Origin: Mahella australiensis 50-1 BON
Lineage (GTDB): Bacteria > Bacillota > Clostridia > Mahellales > Mahellaceae
Direction of reading: 5' to 3'
DNA length: 64,000 bases
Assembly: GCF_000213255.1 (NCBI RefSeq)
Contig: NC_015520.1
Location: 950,001 to 1,014,000, forward strand
Shown: piece by piece, positions 63,244 through 64,000 of the stretch
How positions within the stretch are numbered: position 1 is the first letter of the stretch
How the letters are laid out: every line of letters begins with the position of its first letter
The notes under the pieces: generated by a model
Database searches by the model: none
Told to the model about the DNA's origin: nothing
Seen by the model: the letters and a program-made list of their open reading frames with translations, nothing else
Made by a program: the position numbers and the translations under genes

Positions 63244-64000
63244 ATGGCTTTAGATGCAATAGCTGTGCGGTGTGTAGTAGATGAATTGAATAGCCGTATT
63301 CTAGATTGCCGCATAGATAAAATATATCAACCCGAAAGGGATGAAATAGTACTTCATGCCAAAGGCAAGGCTGGAGGAGGTACACTCCTGATCTCGGCCA
63401 ATGCTGCCAATGCCCGGGTTAATTTAACCGAGCGCTCTATGGTAAACCCTATGAATGCCCCTATGTTTTGTATGGTATTGCGCAAGCATTTGCAGGGGGG
63501 ACGTATAGTTTCGGTGGACCAGCCCGATACCGAGCGCATTATAGAAATAGGGGTTGAGAGTTATGATGAGCTGGGTGACAAGACTTCAAAGCGGCTGACG
63601 ATAGAGATTATGGGACGCCACAGCAATATAATACTGATCAACAAAGATGGCGTTATCATAGACAGCATAAAGCATATAACTCATGAGATGAGCCGCGTGC
63701 GCCAGGTATTGCCAGGGCTGCTTTATGCCTACCCTCCGAAACAGGATAAGATCGATCCATTTTCAATCAGTAAGAGTGGGATGGCCTCGCAATTGGCTGG
63801 CCAACCTGCGTCGATGAGTTTGGAACAAGCCCTATCTAGCATCATAAATGGGATATCGCGTTCTACTGCAACTGAAATTGCGGCCATCGCTGGTATAAAC
63901 GGCGATCTGAAGCTGGAACAGATTACCTTAGAAGTCCTCGATGTTTTATGGGATGCATTTGAGCACTTTAGGAGCGATGTGGTCGACAAAAGATGGCAGC
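63244..64000 (+). CDS. rqcH: RqcH/NFACT-family ribosome quality control protein (3' truncated by window edge)
   Basis: The frame is open from the ATG at 63244 to the window end (252 codons). It begins MALDAIAVRCVVDELNSRIL, has KIYQPERDEIVLH, NPMNAPMFCMVLRKHLQGG and EIMGRHSNIILIN, the N-terminal NFACT domain. RqcH recruits alanine tRNA to stalled 50S subunits and adds poly-alanine tails; older names are FbpA or fibronectin-binding protein. GGAGAA lies 9-14 bases upstream. The C-terminal part is outside the window. Confidence 0.9.
   Translation, partial: MALDAIAVRCVVDELNSRILDCRIDKIYQPERDEIVLHAKGKAGGGTLLISANAANARVNLTERSMVNPMNAPMFCMVLRKHLQGGRIVSVDQPDTERIIEIGVESYDELGDKTSKRLTIEIMGRHSNIILINKDGVIIDSIKHITHEMSRVRQVLPGLLYAYPPKQDKIDPFSISKSGMASQLAGQPASMSLEQALSSIINGISRSTATEIAAIAGINGDLKLEQITLEVLDVLWDAFEHFRSDVVDKRWQ

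Overview
The window reads as a chromosomal segment of an anaerobic, endospore-forming member of the Clostridia. Spore genes (dipicolinate synthase dpaA/dpaB, BofC-like, DacF-like, LonB, SpoIIIE/FtsK, a Spo0E-like peptide) show sporulation. A B12-dependent class II ribonucleotide reductase, a SCIFF peptide with its radical-SAM maturase, a biotin-linked Na+-pumping decarboxylase and an HgdC-type iron-sulfur ATPase point to anaerobic metabolism. ATA isoleucine codons are abundant and TTG starts are frequent. The gene content reminds me of Mahella/Thermoanaerobacterales, but that is an impression and not a demonstrated identity. Almost everything is on the + strand; only an HPr-like gene, a MarR/ABC exporter operon and a coiled-coil gene are on the - strand.

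Layout. 1-1.3 kb: end of rph, rdgB and a YfcE-type phosphodiesterase. 1.37-2.23 kb: nine tRNA genes (Gly, Arg, His, Lys, Gln, Lys, Leu, Gly, Lys) with two promoters and a terminator. 2.3-8.1 kb: tig, clpP, clpX, lonB, engB (protein quality control). 8.0-13.9 kb: tgt, yajC, a TIGR04086-like membrane protein, the SCIFF precursor and maturase, secD, secF. 13.9-23.1 kb: recJ, apt, relA/spoT, an MBL hydrolase, a small HTH-like protein, hisS, aspS. 23.1-23.4 kb: a promoter- and terminator-bounded RNA, probably 6S RNA, then tcdA. 24.1-28.1 kb: CsoR-type repressor, RseC-like protein, thioredoxin, glyA, rarA. 28.1-34.8 kb: dpaA, dpaB, tepA, ylzJ, ftsK/spoIIIE, rimO, pgsA. 34.9-40.3 kb: an orphan DeoR regulator, a 664-bp gene-free block full of inverted repeats, surE, RpiR regulator, a phosphatase, a flavoprotein and a membrane protein. 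40.3-44.0 kb: nrdJ carrying a 366-residue intein, behind a probable NrdR operator, then a Spo0E-like gene. 44-49 kb: yebC, bofC-like, dacF, rluB, speE, speB. 49.1-54.1 kb: a five-gene biotin-dependent carboxyltransferase/Na+ pump cluster. 54.1-58.5 kb (- strand): HPr-like protein and the exporter operon, the operon being bracketed by two 60-bp direct repeats. 58.8-62.2 kb: an HgdC-type activase with two dehydratase-like partners and a small Cys protein. 62.2-64 kb: coiled-coil protein and, divergently, the start of rqcH, cut by the window end.

Most of the window is conserved housekeeping with gene order like Bacillus/Clostridia (clpX-lonB-engB, aspS-6S-tcdA, dpaAB-tepA-ylzJ-ftsK), with some usual members missing (lonA; asd-dapG-dapA; spmA-spmB). 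The parts most worth a second look are the intein placed at the catalytic cysteine of NrdJ together with the NrdR box pair; the repeat-rich block at 35.93-36.22 kb and its partial relative at 58.6 kb; the repeats flanking the exporter operon; and the uncharacterised ATP-driven iron-sulfur system at 58.85-62.15 kb. No CRISPR array, rRNA gene, prophage or transposase was seen.
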